This document shows, one piece after another, positions 48,474 through 59,620 of a DNA stretch of 64,000 nucleotides. The DNA is from Marchantia polymorpha subsp. ruderalis (lineage: Eukaryota > Streptophyta > Marchantiopsida > Marchantiales > Marchantiaceae): the NCBI GenBank assembly GCA_037833965.1, contig AP031354.1:6488001-6552000 (forward strand), written 5' to 3'. How positions within the stretch are numbered: position 1 is the stretch's first letter; the number at the start of each line of letters is the position of its first letter. A program made the position numbers and the translations under genes. Under the pieces are notes generated by a model. The model ran no database searches and was not told the DNA's origin. It was given only the letters and a program-made list of their open reading frames with translations.

Positions 48474-49163
48474 TCACAACTGTACTACATTGATCTTGAG
48501 GTCTGCTAGAGTCTCCGTGATAGATTTCAACTCATTTTGAAAATCCACACTAGGATTCGCTATCGTGGATGAAGTAGAAGGGTTTGAAACAATAGACCTT
48601 CCTACAACCGGTGGAGCTACTTCTCTAGCCACCAAGCTAGAATCATCATCTTCTAAGCTCTCCTCCATTCTAATAGCAATTCGAATGGCTTCAGCCTTAG
48701 AAGAGGGCTTCTCGTATCTCACCTTACTTCGAATCTCAGGTCTCAAACCTCCAACAAAGTTCTTCATGAGCATCGCCCTTATCCTCACCATTGTAGCATC
48801 CACTTCGTCTTCGCCCTTCCTCAACACCACGTGGAATCTAGATTCCAACTTCTCGGTTCTCTCCACAAAGGTCTTCACCTTCTCGTTCTCTCCTTGTTTC
48901 AAGAAGGTGACCTCACACATCAACTTTTCATAACTTTCACTGGGAAGAAAGTTTTCGATCAGGGTCTCCGTTAATGTCTCCCACGTGTCGTCCTCCGAAT
49001 GCTCCCTCTTGTACTTCTTGTACCACTTGAGAGCAGAATCCTCCAAGAAATCCGGCAAAAGCATAGCCCACTCGTCCTTCTTCCTCTCATTGTTTCCTAT
49101 GCAAGCCCTTTTGAAGTCCCTAACAAAAGCTTCTACATCCTCATTCTCCTTCCCCATTTCCAA
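48474..49163 (-). CDS. Gypsy family 2 gag, partial
   Basis: A 229-codon open minus-strand frame with the retrotransposon gag capsid core: DVEAFVRDFKRACIGNN, DFLEDSALKWYKKYKREH, then ETLTETLIENFLPSESYEKL and LKQGENEKVKTFVERTEKL. The upstream part (about 49290-49164) reads EAPYKFP before a poly-A tract disrupts the frame. Neither the 5' LTR nor the rest of the leader follows; instead a truncated GLE copy begins at about 49290. Confidence 0.9.
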   Translation of the reverse strand: MEMGKENEDVEAFVRDFKRACIGNNERKKDEWAMLLPDFLEDSALKWYKKYKREHSEDDTWETLTETLIENFLPSESYEKLMCEVTFLKQGENEKVKTFVERTEKLESRFHVVLRKGEDEVDATMVRIRAMLMKNFVGGLRPEIRSKVRYEKPSSKAEAIRIAIRMEESLEDDDSSLVAREVAPPVVGRSIVSNPSTSSTIANPSVDFQNELKSITETLADLKINVVQL

Positions 49164-49291
49164 CTTATTTTTTTTTATTTTTTTTTCTATTCTATTGGAA
49201 ATTTATATGGGGCTTCTTAATACAATATAAACAACACTAACTCCATCCTTGGGTAATTCATCAAAGGAAACACAAAAGGAATTGGTTGTTC

Positions 49292-49998
49292 CAAGATAGC
49301 CAAAGCTCTCTCCTAACTAACATAGGTCACCTTCTCGCTTTGACTGTCGTAAGTGTAATCGCCTTTCTCACCTGCACACGGCTCCAAGACTTGAGCCCAA
49401 TGCACAATCTATCAATTCTCAAGGTTGCCGCAAATTTCATCGCCTTCCGGCGAGCGTCCCTCATGCCACTCCTTCACAATCGCCGCGGAAATCCAGTTCC
49501 AAGCCCACAGCAAGAAATTGAGCTTAGCCGCTATGAGTTTTTTGCGATATGCTCTCAATCCGAACTCTAGTACTTTCAATGCCGACAATCAAAGTTCCGA
49601 AGCTCATTTCATTGCTGCGATTTCAATTTCCCACTCCAAATCCTCACTGGACTTCCAATTTGAAAATGCACTTTCACAAAATGTCGACGCGGAACTCCCG
49701 TTTTTGCTAATGTCCTTCGACGCCCTAACGCATCGTAGACAAGTGCAAATGGGTGATACAAGTGCTGAAGTTTTCCTTTCATTACGCCGAAGGCCCTTCT
49801 GTTGTAACGTTGAAGGTGTTTTCGTCAAATCCTTAAGGCCAAAGGCCCTTCTTCGCCTTCGCCTTACCATGTCATCCTTACCTACACTCGTAACTTGCCT
49901 CATCCGTTTCCAACGTTCTTGGTCTCGTTAGAACGAGCACACCAAGATCTATCTATTAAAATCCTGCCTAAGTCAAGTTACCACTCATTGACAAAGTT
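49292..49998 (-). pseudogene. GLE copy 3, truncated (N-terminal domain)
   Basis: The minus strand at 49555-49300 gives GLRAYRKKLIAAKLNFLLWA, WNWISAAIVKEWHEG, then (after two stops) WAQVLEPCAGE and YDSQSEKVTYVS. This aligns with the domain of copies 1 and 2. It ends at the same place in the domain where gypsy family 2 sequence starts, so the copy is cut by that junction. Upstream (49560-49930) lies a leader with GGGCCTTCGGCG words, as in copy 2. The outer end is uncertain. Confidence 0.75.
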
Positions 49999-51435
49999 AT
50001 GAATCATCTACTCTAGTGGATCATAACTCATCTTATTCAACTCTATTGCCTACAAATAAAAACATTAACTTCACCAGAGAGGTATTTAATATGTTTTCCA
50101 CTATTACTAACTTGGCATCTACCACGGAATCCACTATTTAATCTACTTTGAAGTATTTTTATCCTAAAAGTTAGATTTTCTATGCATCTACTACTCAAAC
50201 TTCATCTTTATTTATAAAGATGAAGTTTGAGTAGTAGATGCATAGAAAATCTAACTATTTGTGTTTAATAATATGTAAAATCTTGTGTTTCTGAAACATT
50301 CTTCAAAAGTATGAAAGATTATCAGAGGGAAAAAATATATTTATTAAATCAAATCTCTATTTATGTATTCAAATCATTGAAGTCGTAATTTTCTATTTAA
50401 TGTTTTGACTATAGATATTACAAAATAAAATTTATTTAATTCATGCTTCATCAAAAGAAATTACACCGTCAAACAATTTCATCCAATGATTGTTTCAATC
50501 TTATAAAAAAAAATCATCTTTTTATTCTAAAATAGATATAATTTCTTGCAATGCTTCAAAAACATTTTCAAATTGTAAACTTAATCAACTTAACTTTCAC
50601 TTAAAAAAAATGGTCATTTAGGAGTTTTACTCATATTTGGAAATGATTTTATTTTTTAAACATTTTATAATCATTTTTATTATAAATATTAGTGGAACTT
50701 TATGTCCATGGAATTGTAGAAATTATTGAATTTTCTAGATTTGAAAATTTTACATTTCAAAATACACAAACTATCCGAGACAAGATCATTCAGCAAGCTT
50801 TCTTAGAAGTAAATTTTACATTATGCACAATATGTACATGATGCAACTATTTTGATTTACGCACAAAAGCATAAATTAATTGACATAAATGTCATGTATT
50901 GTCATACTCTTCTTAGTTATGTCATAGCCATTTGTACTATATATTTTTGATAGTATTGATTCACAATTAAACATTAAAAGACAAAAAATTTCAATTGTTG
51001 TTTATTCAATACAACAATTAATTTTTTAATAGTTCAAACTTCAAATGTATCATGTTATTAATAGTATTTAAAGAATTATAAAATATAAATCTATAAAATA
51101 ATAATGAATGATAAATAATTTAACCATGAATATAAAAAATATCTTTATATTTTAAATTTATATCTATATTTATTTATTTTTCTCCTAACCTACAAAATAA
51201 TAATACATCATCATCACTAACTATGAAACTCTATATAAATTTATAATTTGAATAATAAGATTATGAAAACATTGATGAATAGTCTGATGTTTCAAACTAA
51301 TATATTTGAATCATCAACCAACAAACTGAAATTATTTTCATTTCACAAAAGTCAATTTTTCATCTTGTTTATTTATCTTGGATAATTTTCATACATTTTT
51401 AAAATAAATACATAATATTTTTGAATGAAATTTTT
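49999..51435. other. A+T-rich region, no gene recognised
   Basis: Highly A+T-rich and full of stops. It probably includes the decayed 3' end and LTR of the copia element whose pol lies to the right. It contains one perfect palindrome (see 50169-50256). Confidence 0.45.
50169..50256. repeat. Perfect 43-bp inverted repeat with a 2-nt loop
   Basis: Arms 50169-50211 (starting AGTTAGATTTTCTATGC) and 50214-50256 (ending GCATAGAAAATCTAACT) are exact complements around TT. It would form an 88-nt hairpin. Confidence 0.95.
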
Positions 51436-51777
51436 TAAATTTTTTTTTTACAAACTTTTATTATGTTATAACATGAATTGTTATTAGATTCTACTTTTGC
51501 TTATTTTCTAAAACTCATTAAAAAATAAATTTGATCAACAGATCTGCTGAATTGAATATATCATCAATCTTGACATGTTCATCAATTTATCAAAAACTAT
51601 AGTTTAATCAAGTGATAACTTATATTTATTTGTTTCACTCTACTATCCATCATTTGATTTGTAGCTAGATGCAATGCATTTGAACTATTATAATGAAGAT
51701 CTACATGCTCATGTTTCAATCTCATATGTGTGATAAGTCTATTCAAATAAACAATCTTGTAAAATAGATTTTCTAAC
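51436..51777 (-). pseudogene. Decayed copia RNase H end, left of the MULE
   Basis: The minus strand reads HVDLHYNSSNALHLATNQMM then QINISYHLIK, the copia RNase H signature (DSQSAIHLAKNP...KHIDIRYHFI). It continues the pol at 54361-55548 once the MULE is removed. Very A+T-rich and full of stops. Confidence 0.8.
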
Positions 51778-51903
51778 GAGAAATGTTAAATCGACCCATC
51801 TCTTTACTAAATTGATACATCACGTGATTTTTAAATTTTTTTTACGGGTCGCCGGTCGATTTAACCATAACATAACAAACTAACTGTTAAATTTAATTGT
51901 TAT

Positions 51904-52152
51904 CTACTCATCAAGAAGGCACCCTTTGAACGTGTGGTATGTGAAACCACTTTCAACGTCATGGGGCGTGTAGGTTTCCGTTTTCAAGCTTTTGCCATAC
52001 AAGCTCTTCAAGAAGCTGTTGAGGTGTACATGGTACATTTGTTTGAAGACACAAACTTGGCAGCTATGCACGGAAATCGGGTTACTATTCAACCAAAGAA
52101 TATGCATTTAGTTCGTAAGATTAGGAAAGAAAATGATAACTCAGTAATGTAG
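51904..52152 (+). pseudogene. Histone H3 fragment captured by the MULE
   Basis: The open frame reads LLIKKAPFERVV, then GFRFQAFAIQALQEAVEVY, then VHLFEDTNLAAMHGNRVTI and PKNMHLVRKIR to a stop at 52150. This is the alpha-N helix, the full histone fold (alpha-1 to alpha-3) and the C-terminus of histone H3. The N-terminal tail is missing, and about half the residues differ from canonical H3, though core positions (RFQ, ALQEA, LFEDTNL, RVTI-PK) are kept. The first 54 bp (alpha-N) lie inside the terminal inverted repeat; the right repeat encodes the mirrored version KKAPFEHVVREITFN. It could be a capture of a divergent H3 variant. Confidence 0.85.
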
Positions 52153-52199
52153 AAAATGCAACTACAATACTATCCTATTGTTGAGATGAGAATACATGA

Positions 52200-54053
52200 T
52201 GTTGAGTACATGTACGCACATTGTGTCATATCTGTCTACAGATTCTACATTGTCTTGTGAGCTCATGAGACAATTCTAGCAATTCAAACTGAGACGGATC
52301 TCGTTGTGTCAAAGAATCGTTATTGCCGAAGCTGCTATGAGTTGCAGTTTCATTCTGAGTTCCACTTCCACTTGTGGAACCCAAAGGACATCCGTGAGTT
52401 TGTTGTACCGATGGATTCTCGAGCGCCAATCTTTCTGAAGCTAAGTTCAATAGCTGGGTGCGCACTTGGCTTTGTTAATGGGGTGCCAACAAACGATAAG
52501 ATGCTTGTACACCATCCAAAACCGACCGCAACGGTTCAGAAGAATACGTGCCACCTTGAATTGCCGTCGTCAACTGTCCAATGTTAACCAAGTGCCAGAG
52601 AGGATGAAATTCGTCCATGGAAAGTACCTTATGGATAGCATGCATGTCTCTAATCTGATGCAAGCATGGTATATCCAGTGTTTATAAAAAAAGTTATGTT
52701 GTGTTGAAAATAAATCCATATCCTTTCAGAGCTGGTCTGCGCTTCTATCTCTCTTATCTAATTTTGAAAGCGTGTGATAATCAAATTTGAACATCGGATA
52801 ATTCTTTTGTTAACGCTCTTACATAGAATTTGACAAATGCATGATGTCCTTCTACTCGTGAAGTGACGACGTTTCCAAAGTGCGTATATCGGTTGGTTCA
52901 CGCAGATACAAATCACTCCTTGTAAGGTATCCAAGTTCGTCGTAAGTACTTCAACAGTTCAGGTAAGTACTCGTAAGAAGACTAAAGCTGATCTCAGTGC
53001 GTCGTAAGTCTTCCACCAAAGAGGAATTGATTACATTGTTCCAGTGTTGGAAGAATGCAATCCAATCTTCATTAGGTCCAAAGTATTTCATGTAGTTGGC
53101 AACAACATTCTTTTGAATGTTCCAGACGCAAAGTAAATGTGCCGATGTTGGAAACGTATGCGGTAGTGCATTCAGCAATGCCTGCTCACGATCGATGATG
53201 ATCGTCATCGGTCTCGATTGTTGATTGAGAGTTGCCAGTCGTTGCAAGACCCATTGATACGCTGGCTCCGTCTCTTTCTTGAGAAATTTGACCGCAATCG
53301 TAAACGATGTGTTGAAACTGGTAATGTTTAATTGCATGAAACATTGGCATTTTAAAGCGGTTCGTCTTATAATTGTAGTCCAATTGTGTATGGATACTTG
53401 CGTAGAAGTTGAATGCATTCATGATGAGCAAAAAACAGATGTGTGAAACGATACTCAACATCAGTACGATATTCAAACTGATAATCGGCTTCTCGAAGGG
53501 CGTCTATGAGAGCAACAATAGGTGGACGATCTTGTAGATCAGCTTGACGAATGCGAACTTGTTCGTTATAGATTGTGCACGCCGTCGCAATCGTGCCAGT
53601 GTCCGCCTGACGTAGAGCTTTCAGAATGTTTTTTGATGCAATGCCAGCAGCTATCATCTGTCCTGCCATTGCTCGTTCTCTAGGTTGAATGCGGCGAGCG
53701 GTAGGATGACCAATGATGTCAATTGAATACTCGTGGTTGTGCTTGGCATTCCGTACCAAAAGATGTCAGCGTCCGTCAGCTTGTAGTAGTCGTCCATATA
53801 GTAGAAAGAGACATCCAACCAATTGAGAAGCAATATTGCGACGTTGCTGTGATTCAACTTCTTCAGCAGTATGTTGTGTGGGTGTAGTATCACCACGATC
53901 GCACTTGAGAATCACTCTGTTATTATCAGACTGACGTTTGACAACAACGTAACCTTGGTTGTGTGCAAAGGTTTGCACACTTCTCATCATCTCTTCCAAA
54001 GAGCTGTAGGATGCTTCAGGTGGCGGTAGCATTATGCAAGTATCGTCTTCCAC
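52200..54053 (-). pseudogene. MULE/FAR1-type transposase
   Basis: ATG at 54053. In order: an N-terminal FAR1-like region (SLEEMMRSVQTFAHNQGYVV, then DNNRVILKCDRGD), KHNHEYSIDIIGHPTARRI with a His pair, and the MULE DDE core (FNTSFTIAVKFLKKETEPAY, then PMTIIIDREQALLNALPHTF and HLLCVWNIQKNVV). These are followed by RYTHFGNVVTSRVEGHHAFV, a SWIM-like end (IPCLHQIRDMHAIHKV) and a C-terminal zinc knuckle (CRICRQI, stop, HNVRTC). The stop at about 52225 replaces the conserved Gly of the knuckle. Frames change several times, so the gene is inactive. Confidence 0.85.
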
Positions 54054-54360
54054 ACCAAAAGTTGACTTGTTTGGCAGCAGAGCAACTAAAAACGTGCTTG
54101 TAAATGATACCCAATTGTTTTTTGAAGAGAGTAACTAAGTGATTGACTGACTGTTGAAAGTGATTTCACGTACCACATGCTCAAAGGGAGCCTTCTTGAT
54201 GAGAAGATAACAGTTAAATTTAACAGTAAGTTTGTTATGTTAAATTTAACATTAAGTTTGTCATGTTACTGTTAAATCGACCGGCGTCCAACAAAAAATA
54301 ATCACATGATGGGTCAATTTAGTACGGAGATGGGTTGATTTAACATTTCCCTTTTCTAAC

Positions 54361-55548
54361 TAATGTGTCCACCTCTAAGTGTAAATACATAACTAGTTGT
54401 AGATTTTTGCTTTATCTTGTCCATAGTTAGCATAAACATAGCATAATGAGAACTTGGCATTATTTTATAAATCATCAAAAAATAAATTGTAATACTTACT
54501 TTTCTTCACAAAATTGAAAATTCATTTCATTGCTCTTTGATACACATTATCTAAATTTGACATGTATTTATTCATTTTGCCAATAGCTAGAGCAACTTTA
54601 TGCCTTGTGCTCAACTTCAGATATTCACAACTTTGTCTTTGTCATAGTAAATTGATGACATTTTTACTTTGTCAATGACATCGGTTGCACATTGATCTAT
54701 GACAATGTTGAAGTTCATTTCCAAAAAAATCCTTAGTCTTTTATAATCTGTCATGTTAAATCTGTCAACCACACATTGTACATACTTGCTTTGACTTGAC
54801 AATAATCATTTTTTCTCTATGAATATATTCTTAATATTATTCAAATCCTTTGTCTTAAATGTAAACTTAAGCTTGTTGTTGCATCTTATGATATCTTTGC
54901 TTGATTCTTTGCCTAAATGAGCATGTTAACTACATATAGTACTTGAATAATGAGATTGAAAATCTCATTATTCAACTTCTTCATGTATATACATGAATCA
55001 TATACACCCCATGAAAAGTTTTGTGCTTTCATGATCTTATCAAATCTTCCATTACACTATTAAAAAGCTTGTTTTAATCCATAAAATGATTTCAACACTT
55101 TGCAAAGCAACTTATCTTGAACTTTTTCCTCCATATCTTCTAGTAGTTTTATGCAAATTTTCTCCTCTAGAGATCCATAGAAAATTGCAATAATTACAGT
55201 AATCTAATACATAATTAGCCTAAATATTACAAATGCATATACCAATCAAATTGTAGCATACTTTGCTACAGTTGATAATATTTCGTGATAATCAACACCT
55301 TTATCCTATGTAAAATTTCTAACCATCAAACTTTATTTTTTTAAAAAAATTGTTTTATGTTGGATCATCTTTTAACTTGTAAATACATTTGCAATTAATC
55401 AAAACTTGATTACTTCAAAGTTCCACTAACTCTCAAATCTTGTTATTCATTAGCAATTGCATTTCATGTTTCATATTAGGATTTCATTCAAGCTTATTGA
55501 CAAAACCTTGTACTTCTTTATACAAAATATGTTCTTCGTCTTTCAAGA
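54361..55548 (-). pseudogene. Decayed copia reverse transcriptase, right of the MULE
   Basis: Minus strand. It reads MKHEMQLLMNNKIWELV at about 55470-55420, YDSCIYMKKLNNEIF at about 55000, LSSQSKYVQCVVDRFNMTDY at about 54800-54740 and STTSYVFTLRGG at about 54400. These follow the order of copia RT and the RNase H start, and all are A+T-biased. The 5' end is cut by a decayed gypsy LTR at 55549. Confidence 0.75.
54944..54976. repeat. Perfect 15-bp inverted repeat
   Basis: TTGAATAATGAGATT and its complement are separated by GAA within decayed copia pol. Confidence 0.95.
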
Positions 55549-56289
55549 TCCTAACCTCGGAACTTACTCTCACTCAAGTTTACCTCATATGGCTTTGTGG
55601 AATCTCATCATGGTTCTAGAAAGCAAAAACTTATTTTCAACTTATTTGTGTTTGAAACACCATACAAATTTTTCATCCATCTCTCAATTACAAACATTTA
55701 TCCATATTTCAAAAAAACTAGTGTAACTTGAACTTATATTGATGAAACAAATATTCACACAATGAACTTTCAAAACTTGCATTAGAGATTTTTTACCACT
55801 CTATATATATAATTGTAGAAAATATTGTAGTATTACATGATAATTATCATCTAATTTACGTTTACTATGATAAATCATGGTAGATTTGATTAGTTTTCAA
55901 TACGTGACAACATGTCATTGGCTTACCAAAACTTTATAAAATGAAATTTGTCCCTAGATTGAGGTGAAAATATGTCATTTGAAACCTTCAAAATTCTACA
56001 ATCTCCACTTTCCACTAAGTCAATTTTAGATTTAGTGAAACTAGTGAAATTTTTTTACTTAGTCATACCAATCAAAACTAGCACGTAATCAAATTCTTCT
56101 CTCCTTGAAATCTTGATCCAAAAGAAAAAATGGTAATGTTCATTCAAATCTTCTATAAATTTTCTAATTATTTTATCAAGAATAGAGATCAAGACATAAT
56201 TAGCTAGATTTACTCATAATTAATCTAATAATAGTCAATTCTTTGGCTACTTCAACTATTATTTCACACATAAAACAAAAGATCTTACA
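55549..56289 (-). repeat. Decayed LTR of gypsy family 2
   Basis: Follows the 43601-44400 LTR from CTCTCACTCAAGTTTACCTC to the terminal GATCTTACA, with many C-to-T and G-to-A differences. The CCTCCGGG block has become CCTCGG. No internal region is attached, so it is a solo LTR or remnant. Confidence 0.75.
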
Positions 56290-57541
56290 AATCAATGCAA
56301 TGTCATCATTTTAGTTAATTTTAATATCATGATCTTCAAGAATGGATGAATTGATTCATAAACCATACCTTAGAATAGCTCTACTAATTTTATTTGATGA
56401 TATAGTAGGTTAATAATTTTGGTTGGTCCACATCATCTGATGCAAGTACTTGACCCTAACCAACGATAATTTTCTACTTTAATTCATGCGCTAATTTGTT
56501 GATAAGATTTATATAAGAGTGCAAAAAATCATCCTAGATATCTCATCTTTATAGTTGTGTTGCATCTTGGAATGAAACACTTCCTTTCTGTCTAGTGTTA
56601 CAATGATATAATAATTATCTTTACTTGAGTACAAGTCAATCGTCATAGAATAGCAAAAATGTGATGATAGCATTCACTTTTTGAGAGTGTATTGGAACTA
56701 ATTGAAATAATTGATCTATATGTAGACAAAATAGCAAAAAAAAACTTGCAATTTTGCATATATGAAGGTGATTAGAAGAATTTCAATATTGCAATGATCC
56801 ATCTACAATCTTTTTTATATTCATCTTTATTTTATGGAAAAATTAAATCATTTTTGGATAAAAATTGTGGTACTTTTAAAATGAAAGTGATGGAATATAT
56901 AATTTTATTGATAATTTCAAAAGTTCGTTACAAAAATCTTGAGATTGTAACATCTGCGTTTTATATTGAATGTTTGATAGATAAATATATCATAGCTAAT
57001 TTGTTCTGGTATGATTTGACGTGTACGGAAAGATTAAAATGATATATTAAAAAGATAGCGTGTGAAGAGATTTTCATGTGAATAATTATGACAAAAAATA
57101 TTAAAGAGTTGTTATAAATTACCTTTACTTTTTATGGATCTTGAGTTAAAAAAGTATATAGACATCATACTTATCTTGTATCAAAATGAATGATAGAAAG
57201 CATGAAGACATCACTTAACATGGATGAGATATTGAATTCTATCATGGATGAGATGAAGAAGTTGATAAAAGCAATTATAGAGGAACATACTAAGGAAGAA
57301 AAAAAATTGCATCTAGAAAGTGACAAAGTAGAGAAAAAATGAGCTGTAAAAATAGAGATTGAAATTTCAATATCATATGATCATGTTTCATAAAAAGTAA
57401 ATCTTATTGAACATGCAGCATCAAACAGGATACAACTTCAAAATATTAAAAAATAAATCAAACTTTTGCTTTAAATGAAAAAATTATGTTAGGTAAAAAC
57501 ATACAAGAAAGTAAATCAATGTGAGTTTAGAGAGTTGAATC

Positions 57542-57832
57542 ATGAGGAAAAATATATATTTGTTTCATTTCCATGTTTTTGAATATAATGCTAAAATATT
57601 TAAACTTTTAAATATGGACACTCACATGGTACACTACATGAAATCAAATGTTGTCAAAATGAGATGTTTTAACTGTGTGAAGTGGAATGCAAAAGACAAA
57701 TTTGCAAAATTTTCAAGCTTTTGGTTAAGCTTAAGTACCAAGAACAAGATTGTGGAACTTGAAGAAAAAAATATCCACAAATTTATTAAAGATGGTTGTG
57801 ATCTTGAAATATCCATCATGAATATTAATTAA
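57542..57832 (+). pseudogene. Gag remnant of the decayed chromovirus
   Basis: A 96-codon open piece ending KFIKDGCDLEISIMNIN, which aligns with KYIEEFCDLQVSIINMSG of the copy at 43.3-43.6 kb. Downstream, after stops, LDVFKQNFKD and IIVSNSFILNE continue the match. Confidence 0.8.
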
Positions 57833-59329
57833 ACAAAAACATTGGATGTGTTCAAACAAAACTTTAAAGATTGAATACGCAAAAAGATTATTGTAAGCAA
57901 TTCATTCATATTGAATGAAACAATCCAATTGTTTAACAAATTTTAGATGCTTATGAAATCACACAATGTGAATCATCAAGCAATGTTCTAGATTCATTTA
58001 TTCCTACATCAATAAAGTTAGAAACACTTTGTCGTAGAAAATTATCTGCATCATCAAGAGATCAAGCACCAAGATTTGGAAGTGAGATTTGACGACCATT
58101 GATTACAAATTTGCAAAAAAGTCATGCAAATAATGGAATGACTTGAAGAGAAGCTAGAGTTCATGAATTTGTGATAATTGTCAATGTTATGTTTGCTAAG
58201 GTATGAGTCATCTTGTCAAATTTTGTCATATTCAATCAAATCCGCTAGTAAAACGGCCAATGTAGCGACAACCTTTCAATATCACGGAGGAAACAAAGTA
58301 CAAAGAATTTGATAAAGTAGGTTCAAGAAACAAGGAGTACTTGGTAAACTTGTTTTGCGGCTTTACTGGTTCAACAAAATCCAAAAAAAGACGAGGTTGG
58401 AAGCTCATGGAATGAGTAAAAACAATTTCAACTCATTGTCCCTGATGATATGATAAAATCACATAAAATGATTGTTTTAATTGATCTGAGAGCAAGAGAA
58501 AAATTTTGTCACAAAATATTAGAATGAAATTACAATAGATGTTGATGAACAATGTGAGTGAGAAAATGAAATTGTCAAACAAGCAAATGAAACATTAGAG
58601 TACTACCACGATGTGTAGATTTATCTATAGATAGGTACAAATAAGATATTGAATGAAGAATAATTTTTTTAACTTGATATGTTATCTTACTAGGAAATTT
58701 AGAGATGAAATAGTATAATCTGGAGGTAGATTGTAAAAAAAGTGAAAAAAAATAATAGTGAAAACCTTATGTTTATAGATTTAGATCTAAAAATACAAAT
58801 TTATTAACGATTGATAAAGCATAGAGTTGATGTATGTTTCTTAGAACTTATAAGATATTTTGTTGTATCCAAGTACAAACGTTATATTTTGAATTTCTTA
58901 AATAACATTTTTTGGAATATAAAGATATCTTATTATATGATTCACTTGCAAGATTATCACCAAATAGACGTGTAAATCATAAGATTAACGTAATACTTGG
59001 AAGCACGACAACTTGCAAAGGTCCATGTTGTTTAGTTTTAAACAAATTGTAAAAATGCAGAGTTTAGGTAGAGGTTGAATAAATAATGAATTCAACCAAA
59101 TTTTTCATCTTACAAAACTTTAGTGCTATTTATTAAGAAAAAAATGAAAATTTGCAATTATGCATTGATTATCTTGGATTGAATTAGCAAACAATGAAAA
59201 ACAAATATCAAGTAACTTGTACGATTGATTTGTTTGATCAATTTTAAGGAGCCAAAAATTTCATCAAATTATATATAAGGAGCAACTACAATCAAATCCA
59301 AATTGTAAATAAAGATATTCACAATATTT

Positions 59330-59620
59330 TTTTTATACTATGTATGGTCATTTTGTGCATCTAATGATGACTTTTGGGTTCATTATTACAATTGCTACAT
59401 TCATGAATGATGAATCAATAAAATGCATTATAGTTTTTCAAAATGATATTTTGCTATATAGCAAAACCTTGAATAATCATAAATTTTATTTACTACATTC
59501 ATGAATTAATGAACAATATTTTTTGCCCCATCTACAAAAATTCATTATTGAGTTTTTAGATGATATTTTGATATATAGTAAAATTTTGAGTGATCATAGT
59601 CATGAAGTGTTTTGAAGTGT
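59330..59620 (+). pseudogene. RT remnant with duplicated catalytic motif
   Basis: TFGFIITIATFMND and then two successive YSK-type motifs, NDILLYSKTLNNH (about 59440) and LDDILIYSKILSDH (about 59560). The second matches the intact copy better. A local duplication of about 100 bp explains the repeat. Confidence 0.65.

Larger units (their letters stand above)
51778..54351 (-). mobile_element. Mutator-like element (MULE) with histone H3 fragment
   Basis: A 2,574-bp element flanked by an exact 9-bp duplication TTTTCTAAC (51769-51777 and 54352-54360), the Mutator hallmark. Terminal inverted repeats of about 180-200 bp (51778-51957 and 54154-54351) begin GAGAAATGTTAAATC and GGGAAATGTTAAATC. It carries a broken FAR1/MULE transposase on the minus strand and a histone H3 C-terminal fragment on the plus strand next to the left repeat. 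It is inserted in decayed copia pol and is itself far less decayed, so it is younger. Confidence 0.92.

Noticed and set aside
49425-49931. 168-codon plus-strand frame
   Set aside because: It is antisense to the GLE copy 3 domain read on the minus strand.
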